Shown one piece after another: positions 7,834 to 15,915 of a stretch of DNA of 64,000 nt. Numbering within the stretch: position 1 is the stretch's first letter; each line of letters begins with the position of its first letter. Position numbers and translations under genes: made by a program. The stretch lies in assembly GCF_018324205.1 (NCBI RefSeq), contig NZ_AP023356.1, positions 6,821,501-6,885,500 of the forward strand, read 5' to 3'. This stretch comes from Actinoplanes ianthinogenes. GTDB lineage: Bacteria; Actinomycetota; Actinomycetes; Mycobacteriales; Micromonosporaceae. Under the pieces are notes generated by a model that saw only the letters and a list, made by a program, of their open reading frames with translations, did not search any database and had not been told where the DNA came from.

Positions 7834-9108
7834 GTGACCCCGGCCCCCGCGGTCCCCGGTGTGGCCCCGGTGCGCCCGATCGGGCCGCCCGGCACCGAGT
7901 TCCCCTCGGTGACCCCCGCGGAGTACGCCGCGCACTTCGCCCGCGACACCACCCGCCGGCACGCGGGGGCGGACGGCATGGACCCGGGCGACACCAGGGC
8001 GTTGCAGGACACCCAGCGGCTGCTCAGCACCAGCCTGACCTTCGCCGGCGGCGTCGACGAGGTGGCCGAGCGGCTCTGGCGGGCGCTGCTCCAGGCCCAG
8101 CCGGACCTGCTGACCGCGCTGCCCGGGACCGCCGACTCGCAGCGGGAGCAGCTGGCCCGGGCGCTCACCTGGCTGGTGCACCGGCTCGACGACCCGCCGG
8201 CCGTGGTGGCCGGGGCGGGGCAGCTCGGCGCGGTGCTGGCCGAGTGCGGCGTGCAGTGGAGCCAGCTGAGCCTGGTCGGGGCGGCGCTCGCCGAGGCGAT
8301 GCGGGCCGGGATGGCGCCGGGCGCCTGGCGGCAGGACTTCGACCAGGCCTGGCGGTGGGCGTGGCAGCACGTCTACGAGTGGATCGTGCACGGCGGGACG
8401 CTGATCGCGTACCAGCCGACGGTCTGGGAGAGCGAGGTGGTCGGCCACGAGCTGCGCCGGCCCGACCTCGCGGTGGTCCGGCTGCGCCCGTTCCTGCCGA
8501 TGCCCTACCGCCCGGGGCAGTACGCCCGGGTCGAGGTCGACGCCGTCCCCGGTGTCTGGCGGCCGTATTCGCTGGCCGGCGCCGTGCACGCGGACGACGT
8601 GATCGAGCTGCACGTGCGAGCCAAGACCGAGGCCGGGGTGAGCGGCACGCTGGTGCACCACACCCGGCCCGGCGACCGGATCCGGATCAGCCGGGCCGAG
8701 GGCGACATGGGCCTGCCCGCCGAGCCGGGCCGGGGCATGCTGATGATCGCCGGGGACACCGGGGTGGCCCCGATGAAAGCGATGCTCGCCGAGCTGGCCG
8801 CGGTCCAGGACACCCGGCCGGCGGTGCTGTTCTGGGGTGTGCGCAACCTGGCCGAGCTCTACGACATCGACGCGCTGACCGCGCTGGCCCGGCAGGCGCC
8901 ACGGGCCACGGTGGTCCCGGTGGTCGCCGAGGGCAGCCCGGGGCCGTACCCGTCCGGCCTGGTCACCGACGCGGTCGCGGCATACGGCGAGTGGTCACGG
9001 CACGAGGTGTACCTGGCCGGGCCGCCGCTGATGCTGGCCGCCACCAGCATCGCGCTGCGCCAGCTCGGCGTCGACCCGGACCGCATCCACCACGACGCCC
9101 CGGAGTGA
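7834..9108 (+). CDS. Globin-FAD/NAD reductase (flavohemoprotein-like), heme ligands apparently lost
   Basis: 424 residues. A globin-like helical domain (about 55-195) is followed by an FAD domain with R-P-Y-S-L (about 245-250) and a NAD domain with A-G-D-T-G-V-A-P-M (about 308-316). This is the order of flavohemoproteins (NO dioxygenases). Aligned by eye with Hmp, the proximal F-helix His falls on a Leu (V-L-A-E-C-G-V) and the B10 Tyr on another Leu, so heme binding is doubtful although the reductase half looks intact. The GTG at 7834 is the first start in the open frame, but coding sequence clearly continues upstream in a shifted frame. Role: a redox partner or sensor seems more likely than NO detoxification (inference). 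Confidence 0.75.
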   Translation: MTPAPAVPGVAPVRPIGPPGTEFPSVTPAEYAAHFARDTTRRHAGADGMDPGDTRALQDTQRLLSTSLTFAGGVDEVAERLWRALLQAQPDLLTALPGTADSQREQLARALTWLVHRLDDPPAVVAGAGQLGAVLAECGVQWSQLSLVGAALAEAMRAGMAPGAWRQDFDQAWRWAWQHVYEWIVHGGTLIAYQPTVWESEVVGHELRRPDLAVVRLRPFLPMPYRPGQYARVEVDAVPGVWRPYSLAGAVHADDVIELHVRAKTEAGVSGTLVHHTRPGDRIRISRAEGDMGLPAEPGRGMLMIAGDTGVAPMKAMLAELAAVQDTRPAVLFWGVRNLAELYDIDALTALARQAPRATVVPVVAEGSPGPYPSGLVTDAVAAYGEWSRHEVYLAGPPLMLAATSIALRQLGVDPDRIHHDAPE

Positions 9109-9126
9109 TCTCATAGACCGGACCCC

Positions 9127-9227
9127 GATTTCGGTACGCCACGACGCCCGCCCAGCGCAGTCACCGCGGGACCCGGGGGCTTCCACCGAGGCGCACGGCT
9201 TGCCGACGCGGCGAGCGTACCGAAATC
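9127..9227. repeat. Inverted repeat, 13-bp arms, between globin-reductase and murL
   Basis: GATTTCGGTACGC (9127-9139) is repeated as its exact reverse complement at 9215-9227, with 75 bp between. The left arm with its flank resembles the dispersed CCCGAT-N-N-N-GGTACGCC motif found at other 3' ends in the window. The gap 9109-9304 contains no gene that I can support. Confidence 0.6.
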
Positions 9228-9304
9228 GTGTCGGCCCCGGCCCTCAGCGAACCGTGACCGGACGGCGGACCGGGCGGTGACGGCCGTCCGGAAGCCGATG
9301 GTGC

Positions 9305-10600
9305 TCACAGGGCCGTCTCGAGGATCTTCTGGAAGGCAGGCGGGATGTGGTGCGGACCGCCCGGGGTGAAGACGTTGCTGTGCGAGACGTCCTCCCAGGC
9401 CGACGCCGGGACCGCCGCGCGCAGCGCCACCAGCACCGGCGCGTCGTCGGTCAGCAGCGAGAGCGCGACCAGGCACTCCTCCGCCTCGCCGACGCACTCG
9501 AACGGCTTGTGCCCGTCCACGCCGAGCAGCTCCTTGAAGCCCTGGACCTGCGACTCGTCGGTGAACAGGTCGTGCCCGAAGATGTGCGCGAGCCGCTCCC
9601 GCGGCATGTGCGGCGCCATCGCCAGGAAGACGAACCGGCACTTCGGGCAGTCACCGCACCACCGCGCCGTCGGGTCGTGCAGCTTGAACGCCTTGTTACA
9701 ACTTGTGACGACGTCGTCATACGCACTGTAACCGGCGAACAGCTGCGCGATGTGCAGCTCGGAGAGCGTCCGCAGCAGCGAGAAGTACGGGTCGACGAGC
9801 CCGGTGTGCGCCGTCACCGCGTCCCGCAGCAGCCCCTCGGCGAGCACCCCCTTGGACCACTGGTGGTTGACCTCGTGACCGTTCCAGATCAGGTTCGGAT
9901 CGGAGGCGGAGCGCTCGTTCGACATCACCACCGGGCCGAGCCCGTGCCAGACCGCGGTGGCGATCGCGATCAGCGAGTTGATCGCGGTGACCGGGATGTG
10001 CCCGTTCAGCGCGCCGGCCTTGTTCAGCTCGAACAGCCGCGGGTCGAGCTTGCGGCGAGCGGCCAGGGCGGACAGGCCGGAAGCGGCGTTCACGTTCTCG
10101 ATCACCGGGTTCGGATTCACCGAGAACGGCACCGGGTCGAGGCCGGCCGCGCGCAGGATCTCCAGCGTGACGATCGAGTCCTTGCCGCCGCCGACGGCGG
10201 AGAGCGGCCGGCCGGTGACCTCGGCCGGAGCGGCCGGGGACAGCTCGCCGGGGGTCTCGACGGTCAGCTCCAGGACGTGTGGGAGCTGGTTGCGATAGGC
10301 GTACTCCGCGAGCCCGTCGGTGTAGATCCGGGTGAACCAGGCGGCGACGGCGGGCGCGACCGGCTCCGGCGCGAGCACCCGCGGCGGGGCGCCGACCTTG
10401 TAATAGCTCACCCCGGCGACCACGTGCAGCAGGTCGAGCACCCGGTGGAACGCCTCCGGCACCGGGTGCTCGGACACCGGGAACGTGATCGTCTCGGTGA
10501 AGCTCAGCGGCTCCGGCCCGTCCAGCACGTAGTCGAACGTGGCGACTCCCGTCGTCGGGTCGAACGCGGACGAGGGGAAGCGCATGACGTCGAACTGCAC
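9305..10600 (-). CDS. murL: UDP-MurNAc-L-Ala-L-Glu epimerase
   Basis: 431 residues matching MurL, which inverts the terminal L-Glu of UDP-MurNAc-L-Ala-L-Glu to D-Glu in an ATP-dependent reaction, so that no free D-glutamate is needed. Visible features are an ATP-pyrophosphatase-like loop S-A-V-G-G-G-K-D-S (about 140-148), a SNERSAS stretch near 232, and a cysteine cluster W-C-G-D-C-P-K-C near 320. The GTG start at 10600 has AGGAG upstream. The divergent neighbour is the L-Glu-adding ligase MurD2, the known functional partner in Xanthomonas oryzae, which makes the assignment strong. The AT-rich spot near 10630-10640 between the two genes is the likely shared promoter area. Confidence 0.9.
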   Translation of the reverse strand: MQFDVMRFPSSAFDPTTGVATFDYVLDGPEPLSFTETITFPVSEHPVPEAFHRVLDLLHVVAGVSYYKVGAPPRVLAPEPVAPAVAAWFTRIYTDGLAEYAYRNQLPHVLELTVETPGELSPAAPAEVTGRPLSAVGGGKDSIVTLEILRAAGLDPVPFSVNPNPVIENVNAASGLSALAARRKLDPRLFELNKAGALNGHIPVTAINSLIAIATAVWHGLGPVVMSNERSASDPNLIWNGHEVNHQWSKGVLAEGLLRDAVTAHTGLVDPYFSLLRTLSELHIAQLFAGYSAYDDVVTSCNKAFKLHDPTARWCGDCPKCRFVFLAMAPHMPRERLAHIFGHDLFTDESQVQGFKELLGVDGHKPFECVGEAEECLVALSLLTDDAPVLVALRAAVPASAWEDVSHSNVFTPGGPHHIPPAFQKILETAL

Positions 10601-10674
10601 CCGGGAACTCCTGTCTAACGGCCGACGGGCAATATTAGTGCGGTCCCGCGAAAAACCGACTGGGGGAGACTGAC

Positions 10675-12018
10675 GTGCGCCTGGCAGACCTGCGCGGCCG
10701 CTCGGTGGCGGTCTGGGGGACCGGCCGCGAGGGCAGGGCGGCGGTGACCGCGATCGCCCGGCACGAGCCGGCCCGGCTGATCGCCGTCAACGACAGCGCC
10801 GGATACCTCGACGACCCCTGGGACGGCGAGCTCGCCCCGCTGGCCGGTGGTGAGCACGCCTTCGCGGCCCTGGCCAGCGCGGATGTCATCGTCCGCTCGC
10901 CCGGGGTGCCGTCCACCCACCCGTTCATGGCCGAGCTGCGCTCCCGGGGCATCACGATCACCGGTGGCAGCGCGCTCTGGATGGCCGACCACGCGGCGCA
11001 GACCGTCGGGGTCACCGGCAGCAAGGGCAAGAGCACCACCTCCAGCCTGATCAGCCACCTGCTGGCCGCGGTGGGCCGGCCGAACGCGTACGGCGGGAAC
11101 ATCGGCGTCCCCCTGCTCGATCTTCCCCAGGCCGACCTCTACGTGCTGGAACTCTCCAGCTACCAGTGCGCCGACCTGACCGATTCGCCCCGGGTGGCGG
11201 TGGTCACCTCGCTCTTCCCGGAGCACCTGGACGCGCACGGCGGCGAGCGGGAGTACTACCGCGACAAGCTGAACCTGCTCCGCCACGGACCGGATCTGAT
11301 CGTGGTGAACGGCGCCGACGAGCGGCTGCGCGACGAGATCCGCGGGGTCGCCGACCGCAACGGTTTCCCGCCCGTGCCGGCCGCCGCCGGCGACTCCCGC
11401 TTCCGGGTCGAGGACGGCACCGTCTTTTGCAGCGACGACCCGCTCTTCCCCCGCGCCGACCTGCGGCTCAAGGGCAGGCACAACGAGCGGAACCTGTGCG
11501 TCGCCCTCGCCGTGCTGGACGGCATGGGCGTCGACGTGGTCGGGCTGCGGTCCGAGCTGGCGGCCGCGGTCCGCTCCTTCGAGGGCCTTCCGCACCGGCT
11601 CACCGAGATCCCCGACCCGTCCGGCCTCACCTTCGTCGACGACACCCTCTCCACCGCGCCGTTCGCCGCCATGCACGCCATCGAGGCCTACGAGGATCGG
11701 CCACTCACCGTGTTGGTCGGCGGCACCGACCGCGGCCTGGACTACTCACCGTTACGAGACTTCCTCGCCGCCCGGGAACTCACCGTGATCGGCATGCCGG
11801 ACAGCGGCCCGCGCATCCTGGCCGAACTGGCCGGGTTGCCGAAAGTCAGCACGCTCCCGTCCGAGGACCTCGCCGACGCGGTCCGGCTGGCCCGCGAGGT
11901 GACCCCGCCCGGGGGTGTGGTGCTGCTGTCGCCGGCCGCGCCGAGCTACGGCCGCTTCCGTAACTTCGAGCACCGATCGGAGGCCTTCCTCGAGGCGATC
12001 CGCGCGACCGCGGAGTAG
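10675..12018 (+). CDS. murD2: MurD2-type UDP-MurNAc-L-alanine--L-glutamate ligase
   Basis: 447-residue Mur ligase. An N-terminal UDP-binding Rossmann-like domain (from residue 1) is followed by the ATP loop G-V-T-G-S-K-G-K-S-T-T (about 110-120), the E-L-S-S-Y-Q motif near 160, and a C-terminal domain opening with F-V-D-D-T-L-S-T-A-P. Canonical MurD adds D-Glu. Pairing with murL argues that this enzyme adds L-Glu, the order established for MurD2/MurL. The GTG at 10675 follows GGGGGAG. Canonical murD is expected in the main division cluster elsewhere, so this pair may be a second or replacement route. Substrate stereochemistry is inference from context. Confidence 0.85.
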   Translation: MRLADLRGRSVAVWGTGREGRAAVTAIARHEPARLIAVNDSAGYLDDPWDGELAPLAGGEHAFAALASADVIVRSPGVPSTHPFMAELRSRGITITGGSALWMADHAAQTVGVTGSKGKSTTSSLISHLLAAVGRPNAYGGNIGVPLLDLPQADLYVLELSSYQCADLTDSPRVAVVTSLFPEHLDAHGGEREYYRDKLNLLRHGPDLIVVNGADERLRDEIRGVADRNGFPPVPAAAGDSRFRVEDGTVFCSDDPLFPRADLRLKGRHNERNLCVALAVLDGMGVDVVGLRSELAAAVRSFEGLPHRLTEIPDPSGLTFVDDTLSTAPFAAMHAIEAYEDRPLTVLVGGTDRGLDYSPLRDFLAARELTVIGMPDSGPRILAELAGLPKVSTLPSEDLADAVRLAREVTPPGGVVLLSPAAPSYGRFRNFEHRSEAFLEAIRATAE

Positions 12019-12452
12019 CACGGGGATCTTCAAAGGCTTTATTGACGCAGGTCCGCTGGGGTGCGGACCGCATGCTCCCGCGCGGGCCGGGGCCGGCGAT
12101 CTGGCCGCTGGCGCGTCCAGAACGATCGCCGGCCCCTGCACGGTCCGCGGCTGGTTCCGGAGATCAAGATCGCGCCCCGCGCCCAAGCAGCCGGCAGGCC
12201 CCGCCCTTCCCTGGGGCCGCCCCCGTTGATCAGCGTGGCGGGATTCAGCGCTGGGCGCCGGATGGCCTGCTTCTGAAGTGACCCACGGGCTGTTGATCAC
12301 CGGCACAGCCGCCGCTGACGGCCCGCTACTTCGCCACCCCGCTCCAGCCCGCCGCCGGCGGTGCCAGCTCCCGCCGCGCCCATACGCCACGGCTCGCGCT
12401 CGGAGCCCGTATCCCGCCCGGTCAAAGGCCCGCGGCGCAAGCCAAGACCCGA

Positions 12453-12503
12453 GCTGGTCCCGGCCGCCCTATCCCCGGCCCGGATAGGGCCGCCAGGGCC
12501 AGC
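12453..12503. repeat. Hairpin repeat heading the 64-bp array
   Basis: The arms 12453-12474 and 12482-12503 are near-perfect reverse complements around CCGGCCC. The core CCTATCC/GGATAGG and the flanking CTGG/CCAG match the hairpin found after the TetR gene at 45849-45903. No gene is supported in 12019-12480. Confidence 0.75.
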
Positions 12504-12890
12504 CGGTACCTGTCGGGCTGGCACTCACGGCCCTACCCGTGGCTGGGATAGGGCCGCCAGGTCCAGCCGGTACCTGTCGGGCTGGCGCTCATGGCCCTAC
12601 CCGTGGCTGGGATAGGGCCGCCAGGGCCAGCCGGTACCTGTCGGGCTGGCGCTCATGGCCCTACCCGTGGCTGGGATAGGGCCGCCAGGTCCAGCCGGAA
12701 CCTGTAGGGCTGGCACTCACGGCCCTATCCCCGGCCCGGATAGGGCCGCCAGGTCCAGCCGGAACCTGTAGGGCTGGCACTCACGGCCCTATCCCCGGCC
12801 CGGATAGGGCCACCAGGGCCAGCCGGAACCTGTCGGGCTGGCGCTCATGGACCTATCCCGGATCCGGATAGGGCCGCCAGGGCCAGCCGC
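12484..12890. repeat. 64-bp tandem repeat array, about 6.4 copies
   Basis: The start ATAGGGCC recurs at 12484, 12548, 12612, 12676, 12740, 12804 and 12868, which is exactly 64 bp each time. Units differ at a few sites (for example GGTACCTGTC versus GGAACCTGTA). Each unit carries two inverted repeats: CCAGCC...GGGCTGG, and GGCCCTA...(G)GATAGGGCC across the unit junction. The copies abut with no unique spacer, so this is not a CRISPR array. It lies in a 1.3-kb gap between murD2 and the RpiR gene, in which I see no supported gene. Confidence 0.9.
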
Positions 12891-13279
12891 CTGAGGGGAC
12901 CGGGCAGAGCGATCTTTTCCGGGAAGAAACGCACCGGGACGGTGGACGACGCTGCTTGATCGGTGGCCGGGGCGGCGCGGGACGGGAGCATGCGTGGGGG
13001 GTGCTCACGGCGTACCGGAAATTCTTTTGGTCGTGTTTCGTCGGTGACGGCGAGGTTTCGTGGCGTGATCGGAAGCGGCTGATCGGACGAGGTCGCCTGG
13101 ACCGAACGACGCGCCGGTATCCGTCAAAAGGTGGACGGCAAAACGGGCGCAAGGCGGACATGTGATGGCGACCACGTTGTAAGGGTTATTTCCGGATCGA
13201 TGGCTGTCATCTGACCCGGCCGAAACATGCGTTCATCGGCCCAGGTCAGGTAACGGTTTGAAAACTTCACCCACGGCCT

Positions 13280-13327
13280 TGACACGGAGGGGCGGTTAGT
13301 AAGAACTTTTACCGCAACAGTAAACAG
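13280..13327 (+). promoter_or_regulatory. Likely promoter/operator of the rpiR-sugar transport locus
   Basis: TTGACA at 13280-13285 is a good -35 match; the -10 (TAAGAA at 13301, 15-bp spacing) is weak. Overlapping it, GTAAGAACTTTTAC (13300-13313) is close to a palindrome (GTAA-N6-TTAC), and AGTAAAC follows at about 13319. This AT-rich palindromic spot in a very GC-rich genome is a plausible autoregulatory RpiR site (inference). Confidence 0.45.
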
Positions 13328-13348
13328 TCCTTCCTGAAAGGGTGACCG

Positions 13349-14479
13349 ATGGCTGAGCCGGAGATGGACGGGACCGCGTCGACCGCGGTTGCCGACTCGC
13401 CGGCCCGCGGCGAGGCCGCCCTCAACGGGAGCGACCTGACGGTGCGGGACCGGCTCGACCAGAACTTCTGGTCCCGGAGCGAACCGCGCATCCGGCCGGC
13501 CGACGGCCGCCCCGAGAACGGGCGGAGCGAGAGCAACCGCAACGAGACCGCGCGCGGTGACAACGGCCGTACGGAAAAAATCGGGAGCGACTCCATGGAC
13601 CACCCGCCCGCCGACGGGGTCCTGGTCCGGGTCCGGACGCTGCTGCCGGAGTTCACCGGCGCGTTGCAGCGGGTCGCCGAGCAGGTGCTCACCGACCCGG
13701 CCGCCGCCTCCCGCGCCACCATCGTCGAGCTGGCCGAGCGCAGCGGCACCTCACCGGCCACGGTGACGCGCTTCTGCCGCGCGCTGGGTTTCGACGGATA
13801 CGCCGACCTGCGGCTGGGCATCGCCGCGGAGACCGGGCGGGCTCGCTCGGCCGGCTGGACGGTCGACATCGGCCGCGAGATCCAGCCCAACGACCCCCTG
13901 GAGCGGGTGCTCGGCCAGATCATGGCCTCCGACACCAGGGCCATGCACGACACCGCCTCGCTGCTGGACCTGGGCGAGGTGGAGCGGGCCGCGGTGGCGA
14001 TCGCCGCCGCTCCGCGGGTGAACATCTTCGGCGCCAGCGGAAGCGCGCTGGTCGGCGAGGAGATGCAGTTCAGTTTGCACCGCATCGGCATCCCGGTGTG
14101 GGCCTGGACCGACGTGCACAACGGTCTGGCCAGCGCCGCGCTGTCCCGGCCCGGCGACGTCGCGCTCGGCATCTCGCACACCGGCGAGACCGGCGAGACG
14201 ATCGAGCTGCTCGCCGAGGCGAGCAGCCGGGGCGCCACCACCATCGCGCTCACCAGCTTCCCTCGTTCTCCGCTGGCCGAGCTCGCCGACATCGTCCTGA
14301 TCACCGCGACCCAGGCGACCACCTTCCGGCCGGACGCGCTCTCCGCACGGCACCCGCAACTGGTGGTCCTCGATCTGCTGTACGTGGCCGTCGCGCAGCG
14401 GACCCATGAACGCTCGCACGCCGCCTTCCAGCGCACCGCCCAAGCGGTGCACGGGCACAAAGCGGCGAAAGACGCCTGA
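13349..14479 (+). CDS. MurR/RpiR-family transcriptional regulator
   Basis: 376 residues. An RpiR helix-turn-helix (about 95-170, with ATIVELAERSGTSPATVTRF) is followed by a SIS sugar-phosphate-binding domain (about 205-345, with GASGSALVGEE and ISHTGETGETIE). RpiR proteins sense phosphosugars such as GlcNAc-6-P or MurNAc-6-P. The protein has an unusual polar N-terminal extension of about 82 residues rich in Arg, Asn and Glu. Its codon use is normal for the genome, which supports the ATG at 13349 (GAAAGG upstream). An internal ATG at 13595 with GGGAG would give the usual length of 294 residues. It heads the two chitooligosaccharide-type ABC importers and probably controls them. Confidence 0.9.
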   Translation: MAEPEMDGTASTAVADSPARGEAALNGSDLTVRDRLDQNFWSRSEPRIRPADGRPENGRSESNRNETARGDNGRTEKIGSDSMDHPPADGVLVRVRTLLPEFTGALQRVAEQVLTDPAAASRATIVELAERSGTSPATVTRFCRALGFDGYADLRLGIAAETGRARSAGWTVDIGREIQPNDPLERVLGQIMASDTRAMHDTASLLDLGEVERAAVAIAAAPRVNIFGASGSALVGEEMQFSLHRIGIPVWAWTDVHNGLASAALSRPGDVALGISHTGETGETIELLAEASSRGATTIALTSFPRSPLAELADIVLITATQATTFRPDALSARHPQLVVLDLLYVAVAQRTHERSHAAFQRTAQAVHGHKAAKDA

Positions 14480-14515
14480 CCCCTTTTTACGAATGAAACC
14501 CCTTCGGGAGGAAAA

Positions 14516-15823
14516 GTGAAGCGCAAGATCGCCCTCGCCGCGGCCCTCGCCGCGACGCTGGTCGGCACCGCCGCGTGCGGTGGCAACAGCGGTGACACCG
14601 GCACCACCTCGGCCGACGGCAAGGTCGACGGCAAGGGCAAGACCATCAAGGTCTGGCTCATGGTCGACGCCCAGAGCGGCTGGAAGAGCGTCGTGGACGA
14701 CGCCTCCAAGCGGTTCACCGACGCCACCGGCGCCCAGGTGCAGGTCGAGTACCAGCAGTGGGCGAACGTGCTCACCAAGCTGGACGCCTCGCTGGCCGGC
14801 TCGGACGTGCCGGACGTCGTCGAGCTGGGCAACACCCAGTTCCCGAAGTACGTCGACTCCGAGGGCTTCGCCGAGCTCGACAAGAAGAGCTTTGAGAACT
14901 CCGACACCTGGCTCACCGGCCTCTCCGGCGCGTGTGAGAAGGACGGCAAGACCTACTGCGTGCCCTACTACGCGGGCGCCCGGGTGCTGATCTACCGCAC
15001 CGACCTGTTCAAGGCGGCCGGCATCACCGACGCGCCGAAGTCCTACGACGAGTTCCTCGCCGACGCCGACAAGGTGCAGGCCGCGAACAAGGACGCCAAG
15101 TTCGGCTCCGTCTACATGCCGGGTCGCTACTGGTACGCCGCGATGTCGTGGGTCAAGGCCAACGGCGGCGACATCGCCAAGAAGGACGGCGACAAGTGGG
15201 TCGGCCAGCTCTCGCAGCCGGCCTCGCAGGCGGGCCTGCAGAAGTGGGTCGACCTGGTGAAGAAGTACTCGAAGGCGGACGTCACCAAGGACGAGGCCGA
15301 CCAGTACCTGGTGTTCAGCCAGGCCAACGCCGGCATGTTCTACGGCAACGGCTGGGAGCAGGGTTCGGCCGAGCAGGTCAAGAAGGACCCGAACGACCCG
15401 AACTCGAAGCTGGTCCCGACCAAGGTGAACGGCAAGCTGGCCGCCGCCCCGATGCCGGAGATCCCCTCGCTGCTCGGTGGCTCGAACGTCGGCGTCCCGC
15501 TGAAGAGCAAGAACCCGGAGCTGGCCGCTCAGTGGATCAAGTACTTCACCGACAGCACCTCGATGAAGGGCCTGATCAAGGCCGGCGCCCTGCCGAACGC
15601 CACCTCGCTGCTGGACCAGGCCGCCACCGACAACCCGGCGCTGAAGTTCACCGCCGGCGCCGCGAAGAACAGCTGGGCCGTGCCGAACTCCGGCAAGTGG
15701 GCCGACGTGGAGAAGGCCAACGTTCTCCAGAACATGCTGTCGGACATCCTGACCGGCAAGAAGTCCCTGGCGGACGCCACCGCCGCCGCTGACGAGCAGA
15801 TCGCCAAGACGCTCAACGGCTGA
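14516..15823 (+). CDS. Sugar ABC transporter substrate-binding lipoprotein (DasA-like)
   Basis: 435 residues. A lipoprotein signal peptide ends in A-A-C-G-G with the lipidated Cys near residue 20. The mature protein is a family 1 extracellular sugar-binding protein with K-V-W-L-M near its start and the segment P-D-V-V-E-L-G-N-T-Q near residue 100, resembling DasA of Streptomyces (chitobiose uptake). The GTG start follows GGGAGGAAAA, a strong ribosome site fitting high expression. It is the first transport gene behind the RpiR regulator and is followed by a strong hairpin and two permeases. Substrate: probably a GlcNAc oligosaccharide, inferred from the family and from the adjacent ngcEFG. Confidence 0.87.
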   Translation: MKRKIALAAALAATLVGTAACGGNSGDTGTTSADGKVDGKGKTIKVWLMVDAQSGWKSVVDDASKRFTDATGAQVQVEYQQWANVLTKLDASLAGSDVPDVVELGNTQFPKYVDSEGFAELDKKSFENSDTWLTGLSGACEKDGKTYCVPYYAGARVLIYRTDLFKAAGITDAPKSYDEFLADADKVQAANKDAKFGSVYMPGRYWYAAMSWVKANGGDIAKKDGDKWVGQLSQPASQAGLQKWVDLVKKYSKADVTKDEADQYLVFSQANAGMFYGNGWEQGSAEQVKKDPNDPNSKLVPTKVNGKLAAAPMPEIPSLLGGSNVGVPLKSKNPELAAQWIKYFTDSTSMKGLIKAGALPNATSLLDQAATDNPALKFTAGAAKNSWAVPNSGKWADVEKANVLQNMLSDILTGKKSLADATAAADEQIAKTLNG

Positions 15824-15830
15824 TGCGGAC

Positions 15831-15862
15831 GCTGCCCGCCCGCCCTCCGGCGGGCGGGCAGC
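15831..15862 (+). other. Strong intercistronic hairpin between binding protein and permease genes
   Basis: A perfect 14-bp GC stem (15831-15844 with 15849-15862) with a CTCC loop sits 8 bases after the stop of the binding-protein gene and has no U-run after it. This is the usual position of a hairpin that stabilises or partly terminates the message, so that the binding protein is made in excess over the permeases. Confidence 0.7.
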
Positions 15863-15915
15863 GCACCGCTGTCTCTTCTTCGGTGAGATTCGTCCTCGGT
15901 GAGAGAGGAAAGCTG

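Noticed and set aside
12042..12615. Several small plus-strand frames in the murD2-rpiR gap
   Set aside because: They run through the repeats, lack ribosome sites and encode Arg/Pro-rich peptides.
12484..12890. Possible CRISPR array (regular 64-bp period)
   Set aside because: Units abut with no unique spacers, the whole unit is repeated, and no cas genes are present.
12956..13165. 69-residue plus-strand frame before the RpiR gene
   Set aside because: Codon use is unlike the genes of this genome (many A/T third positions) and it lies in the probable promoter region.
15831..15862. Rho-independent terminator after the DasA-like gene
   Set aside because: No U-run follows the hairpin and permease genes follow closely, so a stabilising or attenuating hairpin is more likely than full termination.
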